Shown here one piece after another: positions 34,027 through 37,282 of a stretch of 37,282 bases of DNA. Below the pieces are notes generated by a model. The model saw nothing but the letters and a program-made list of their open reading frames with translations. It did no database searches and was not told the DNA's origin. Location: NCBI GenBank assembly GCA_024698145.1, contig JAILRO010000067.1:1-37282 (forward strand), given 5' to 3'. Made by a program: the position numbers and the translations under genes. Origin of the DNA: Lachnospiraceae bacterium. GTDB taxonomy: Bacteria > Bacillota > Clostridia > Lachnospirales > Lachnospiraceae. How positions within the stretch are numbered: position 1 is the stretch's first letter; every line of letters begins with the position of its first letter.

Positions 34027-34710
34027 CTACAATATTCCCAACGACCTTGGGAAAAAGCCGATCACAAAATGTAACAAAGCACAACCCCATATATTTCGAT
34101 TGCTCTCATAGTAATAGCCTGTCGCAAGGCAAAACAAACACGCAACAACCATATAATACAGGGGATAACTCATATGCAAAATAAAGAAATAAAGCGCTGT
34201 TAGCCAAACCGTATAATTAACATGCTCCTTACCCGCCATAATTCTGACGTTGTCCTGAACGAAGGCTTTGATAAAAACCTCCTGAAAGAACACATTTAAC
34301 GGGTAAAGCCACCTCGTTCTTATATTTAGGTAAAGTTTGAAGAATGGCCTTGCCGCAACTTTGGGATTAAAATGACCTTTGAAAATCCTTATTCCAATCA
34401 TACAAAGAATCATCAAAACCGCAATAGAGCCTGATCTTATAAGAATTCTCACAAATTCTTTCCTGCTTATAATAATGTCTCGCAAATTAATCTTCATTGT
34501 CGTATTAAGCGCGAAAATTATCATTTCAAAAAACAGAAGAAGTCCCAAAAACTTTGTCGTAATATACGCATTCCTTCTGCCCGGCTGTATTCCTGTCTTA
34601 AGTTCAAAAAACTTAAAAATCAATTGTTGAATTACCAATGTTATTACCATAAAAATCACAACTGTTCTGGTGTGTTTCTTATGATATGAATCTACTGTAT
34701 TTTTAACCAA
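34027..34710 (-). CDS. CPBP-family-like membrane protein, catalytic motifs degenerate
   Basis: A 227-residue membrane protein with about six hydrophobic segments. Its layout and the motif spacing resemble CPBP (CAAX protease/bacteriocin-processing) intramembrane proteases. Motif 1 would be EExxxR; here the matching segment reads FFQEVFIKAF, with Gln for the first Glu and Ala for the Arg. Motif 2 (FxxxH) is seen as FFILH. Motif 3 is HFVIG, with Gly where Asn is usual. Catalysis is therefore doubtful. I chose the TTG at 34710 because GGAGG lies 7 nt upstream; a start at 34746 would overlap the regulator gene. It follows the LacI-type gene by 19 nt and is probably co-transcribed and controlled by it. 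Confidence 0.6.
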   Translation of the reverse strand: MVKNTVDSYHKKHTRTVVIFMVITLVIQQLIFKFFELKTGIQPGRRNAYITTKFLGLLLFFEMIIFALNTTMKINLRDIIISRKEFVRILIRSGSIAVLMILCMIGIRIFKGHFNPKVAARPFFKLYLNIRTRWLYPLNVFFQEVFIKAFVQDNVRIMAGKEHVNYTVWLTALYFFILHMSYPLYYMVVACLFCLATGYYYESNRNIWGCALLHFVIGFFPRSLGIL

Positions 34711-34729
34711 AATGTCGCCTCCATAAATA

Positions 34730-35710
34730 CTATCTAAGGCTTCCAACCTTGACTATCTGATAACCCATTTTAACTTCTTTTCTTACCGACTGCGAGTTTT
34801 CAATTGCATCAACAAGCATGTTCGCAGCTTCTTCCCCACTCGTTTTGTAGAAGAAATGTATAGATGACATTTTCGGATCGCAAACTTTTGAAATAAGGCT
34901 GTCTCCAAATCCTGCAATCTGAACATCTTCAGGTACTTTATAACCCGCCTGTTTCAAATACGCCATAGCACCTATGGCAATTTTGTCAGTCGCACAAATC
35001 ATTGTATCTATAGTAGGGTCTAATTTCATGAGTTTTTCAGCACTATCAAAGCCATTCTCAATGCGGAATGCACCATTTGTACAATGGTCGTCATCAACCA
35101 TTATTCCCTTATCCTTACAGGCATCTAAAAAACCGTTAAGTCTTTGCTGTCCAACAGCCTCATCATCCGCAACCGCACCTATATATGCCGGCCTGCTGCC
35201 ATTTTTCATAACTTCACTCGTAAGTGCCTTCGCAGCACCGTAATCATCGTAATATACACATGAATAATCAGATGTATGCTGTGCAAGAACTACAAGTGGA
35301 ACCGAAATCTGTTTCATAACCTTGTAATGTTCTTTTGATAGTACTGTTCCGATAAGAATAATACCGTCAACATGATTAGAAGAAAGTTTTTTTAGATATT
35401 GTATCTCTTCTTTGCTATTATTACTCGTATTTGCAAGCAAAAGCTGATACCCTTTATCCGACAAAATATCACTAATCCCCTCAACCATTCGACTAATGGA
35501 ATCCGAATTAATTTTAGGAATAATAACACCAATAAATCCGGTTTTCTTTGTACGCAACATCTGCGCCTGTGCTGATGGCATATAACCGGTCTCTTCAATA
35601 ACCTTGCTAATTCTGTCTCTCTTCTCGTTACTTACATAACCGTTATTAAGATATCGTGAAACCGTAGCTCTTGAGACGCCTGCCAGCTCCGCAATCTCAT
35701 TTATATTCAT
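34730..35710 (-). CDS. LacI-family transcriptional regulator
   Basis: A 326-residue repressor with an N-terminal helix-turn-helix (MNINEIAELAGVSRATVSRY and the YMPSAQAQMLR hinge-side helix) and a periplasmic-binding-protein-like sensor domain, typical of sugar-responsive LacI/GalR regulators. The sensor contains GVIIPKINS, HVDGIILIG, YIGAVADDE and VQIAGFGDS; the ligand cannot be named. The ATG has GGAGG at 8 nt. A matching operator lies over its own promoter, so autoregulation is likely. No sugar transport or glycoside hydrolase gene lies in the window; the neighbours are a CPBP-like protein (same strand) and the divergent SpoIID-like gene. Confidence 0.92.
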   Translation of the reverse strand: MNINEIAELAGVSRATVSRYLNNGYVSNEKRDRISKVIEETGYMPSAQAQMLRTKKTGFIGVIIPKINSDSISRMVEGISDILSDKGYQLLLANTSNNSKEEIQYLKKLSSNHVDGIILIGTVLSKEHYKVMKQISVPLVVLAQHTSDYSCVYYDDYGAAKALTSEVMKNGSRPAYIGAVADDEAVGQQRLNGFLDACKDKGIMVDDDHCTNGAFRIENGFDSAEKLMKLDPTIDTMICATDKIAIGAMAYLKQAGYKVPEDVQIAGFGDSLISKVCDPKMSSIHFFYKTSGEEAANMLVDAIENSQSVRKEVKMGYQIVKVGSLR

Positions 35711-35759
35711 AGTAATGCCTCCGTTTATATACTATTATTCCGATATTATTTATTTGCTC

Positions 35760-35788
35760 ATTCTATCATAATATGGTATCGATTTCAA
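35760..35788 (-). promoter_or_regulatory. Promoter of the LacI-type gene with overlapping LacI-family operator
   Basis: On the minus strand a -35 TTGAAA (35783-35788) and a -10 TAGAAT (35760-35765) are 17 nt apart. The sequence TGAAATCGATACCA at 35774-35787 matches the LacI/GalR operator pattern TGNAANCGNTNNCA and overlaps the -35. A repressor bound there would block its own promoter and could also affect the divergent gene at 35879. Confidence 0.65.
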
Positions 35789-35878
35789 GAAATGAACTCG
35801 AACAAATAAAATACAAAAGTAACATTTTTCCATCTGTTGCTTATACTATTGATAACTATTGTTTTTTAAAGGTTTTCC

Positions 35879-37144
35879 ATGAGCAGATTTCCTATTCAAG
35901 CTACGCAAAATAATATCGATAAAGGATATATTAAGATAAATGTTACATCCAAGACGAACTTAAAACCTGTTAAAAACGCAACAATAGAAATATCATCTGT
36001 CGGCGCCCCCAATAACCCCATCATGGAATCCACTACAGATTCTGACGGAATAAGTGAAACTTTCGAATTGCCGTCTCCGCCGGTCGAATATTCTCTTGAA
36101 CCATCCGATAATCAACCCTACAGTGAATACAATTTGAAAATAACCTCTGAAAATTTCAATGAAGTGATTATTTCAGGCATTCAGATACTTGCAGGTGAAA
36201 CCGGAATACAACATGTCGAATTGACTCCCAATATCAATCCTTCTAATAATACAGAATATGATCCTGCCGTTATTGATCCTCACACTCTATGGGAATATTA
36301 TCCTCCCAAAATAGCCGAACCAGAAATCAAACCAATACCCGAAGGCGGTGAAATCGTGCTTTCCCGCGTCGTTATTCCGGAAATTGTTGTTGTTCACGAC
36401 GGCGCCCCCTCTGACATGTCAGCAACAAATTATTATGTACAATACAAAGAATATATCAAAAATGTTGCTTCCAGCGAAATCTATGCAACGTGGCCAGAAA
36501 GCACAATATATGCCAATATTTTGGCTATCATGTCATTTACACTTAACAGAGTCTATACAGAATGGTACCGGGGAAAAGGATATGATTTCACTATTACGAG
36601 TTCTACGGCATTTGACCACAAGTGGACAAAAAATAAAACAATATACGAAAATATTTCTCAGATTGTTGATTCGATATTTGCCAATTACCTTTCAAGACCT
36701 GATGTTACTCAACCAATACTAACACAATATTGCGACGGAAAACGTGTCACTTGTCCGAATTGGCTTTCTCAATGGGGTTCAAAAGCACTCGGTGACCAAG
36801 GATATTCAGCGATAGAAATACTTAGGAATTACTACGGTAGTGATATATACATAAATGAAACCACTCAGATTTCAGGAATACCTTCCTCGTGGCCGGGGTA
36901 TGACCTTGCAATCGGCAGTACCGGAAACAAAGTAAGACAATTACAAGAACAACTTAATAGAATTGCAAGGGCTTATTCATCAATACCAACCCTCGTTACA
37001 GATGGAATATACGGAACAAATACAGAAGCTGCTGTGAAACAATTCCAGAAAATATTTAATCTTCCGGCAACAGGCGTTACAGATTATCCGACATGGTATA
37101 AGATTTCCCAGATATATGTCGGAGTAAGCAGCATCGGCGCTTAA
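35879..37144 (+). CDS. SpoIID-like protein with C-terminal peptidoglycan-binding domain
   Basis: A 421-residue protein, the only clear plus-strand gene. Residues 17-118 look like a carboxypeptidase-regulatory-like beta domain (GYIKINVTSKTNLKPVKNA, STTDSDG). After a Pro-rich linker (about 125-185), residues 186-326 resemble a SpoIID-type core: YKEYIKNVASSEIYATWP, with Glu200 at the place of the catalytic Glu of SpoIID, then AIMSFTLNRVY. Residues 345-410 are a peptidoglycan-binding type 1 domain (GSTGNKVRQLQEQL, DGIYGTNTEAAVKQFQ). I see no signal peptide or membrane segment, which is odd for a wall-binding protein; a role inside the sporulating cell or lysis-dependent release are possible. AAAGG lies 6 nt before the ATG. 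SpoIID assignment is by pattern only; other wall-lytic folds remain possible. Confidence 0.72.
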   Translation: MSRFPIQATQNNIDKGYIKINVTSKTNLKPVKNATIEISSVGAPNNPIMESTTDSDGISETFELPSPPVEYSLEPSDNQPYSEYNLKITSENFNEVIISGIQILAGETGIQHVELTPNINPSNNTEYDPAVIDPHTLWEYYPPKIAEPEIKPIPEGGEIVLSRVVIPEIVVVHDGAPSDMSATNYYVQYKEYIKNVASSEIYATWPESTIYANILAIMSFTLNRVYTEWYRGKGYDFTITSSTAFDHKWTKNKTIYENISQIVDSIFANYLSRPDVTQPILTQYCDGKRVTCPNWLSQWGSKALGDQGYSAIEILRNYYGSDIYINETTQISGIPSSWPGYDLAIGSTGNKVRQLQEQLNRIARAYSSIPTLVTDGIYGTNTEAAVKQFQKIFNLPATGVTDYPTWYKISQIYVGVSSIGA

Positions 37145-37153
37145 AATTGCTGT

Positions 37154-37282
37154 TTAGTTAAGTTTTACGAGCGAAACTTCTAATTGTTTTAAGGCGTCTC
37201 TTATGATTACAGTTCCATCGCAGGCCGCTTTCGCTGCGTATAAGAACGCAACGGTACTAAGCTCGTACCTTGTACTCGCTAA
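37154..37282 (-). CDS. Possible C-terminal end of an unrecognised protein (cut by window edge)
   Basis: On the minus strand 42 codons are open from the window edge to a TAA at 37154-37156, encoding an amphipathic helix-like end (AAKAACDGTVIIRDALKQLE, ending SLVKLN). I do not recognise the protein. The plus strand is also open from 37158 to the edge, with an AAGG (37191-37194) 8 nt before an ATG at 37203, so a plus-strand gene is an alternative. Three small hairpins lie here too (37219-37238, 37235-37250, 37253-37269), so a structured non-coding repeat is a third option. Codon use is somewhat richer in GCG and GCC than nearby genes. Confidence 0.35.
   Translation of the reverse strand, partial: LASTRYELSTVAFLYAAKAACDGTVIIRDALKQLEVSLVKLN

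Noticed and set aside
35711-35878. Small gene in the divergent gap
   Set aside because: No start with a ribosome binding site gives more than a few codons; the gap is explained by the LacI promoter, the operator and the start region of the plus-strand gene.

Overview
The window looks like chromosomal DNA from a low-GC Gram-positive bacterium of the class Clostridia, most likely the family Lachnospiraceae. The grounds are AT-rich DNA, GGAGG-type ribosome binding sites, frequent TTG starts, the plsX-rnc-smc-(x)-ftsY order, a B12-binding radical SAM / DUF2344 / RNase G cluster, a deoB-pdp-dacF string and the ACT/UPF0210 pair. Genus and species cannot be fixed from the sequence. I see no tRNA, rRNA, CRISPR array, insertion sequence or phage module. 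Gene order and composition are those of a housekeeping region.

Layout: almost everything from 242 to 35710 is read on the minus strand, so transcription runs from high to low coordinates. In transcription order: (a) a LacI-type regulator with a likely self-operator, plus a degenerate CPBP-type membrane protein (35710-34027); (b) plsX, rnc, smc and an HD-GYP protein, from a sigma-A-like promoter at 34024-33996 to a terminator at 27237-27205; (c) ftsY, threonine ammonia-lyase and an orphan ASKHA protein (27109-23215); (d) a WalJ-type metallo-hydrolase, an ACT protein, UPF0210 and a second, larger HD-GYP protein, ending at a terminator at 18237-18205; (e) a small membrane protein, two radical SAM-linked proteins, RNase G, phosphopentomutase and pyrimidine-nucleoside phosphorylase (18139-11321); (f) D-Ala-D-Ala carboxypeptidase, a membrane phosphoesterase, an L,D-transpeptidase, purine nucleoside phosphorylase and an MTA/SAH deaminase (11250-5074); (g) an M23 peptidase whose ribosome binding site lies inside a terminator-like hairpin; (h) a small alarmone synthetase, an rRNA m5C methyltransferase, a short-chain dehydrogenase and a pseudouridine synthase (4321-242).

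The themes are nucleoside salvage (phosphopentomutase with two nucleoside phosphorylases and a deaminase), wall remodelling (carboxypeptidase, L,D-transpeptidase, M23 peptidase), RNA maturation (RNase III, RNase G, m5C and pseudouridine enzymes), chromosome and membrane biogenesis (SMC, FtsY, PlsX) and nucleotide second messengers ((p)ppGpp synthesis, two HD-GYP proteins). The only clear plus-strand gene (35879-37144) is divergent from the LacI gene and encodes a protein with a SpoIID-like core and a C-terminal peptidoglycan-binding domain, but no signal peptide.

The edges are the least understood parts. Bases 1-198 fold into one long interrupted hairpin with smaller hairpins inside. The last 130 bases are open on both strands and carry three small hairpins. 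No obviously new multi-gene system is present. The most interesting observations are the terminator/ribosome-binding-site overlap before the M23 gene, a duplicated C-terminal domain on one HD-GYP protein, an FtsY with a predicted membrane hairpin, the 1-198 element and the divergent SpoIID-like protein.
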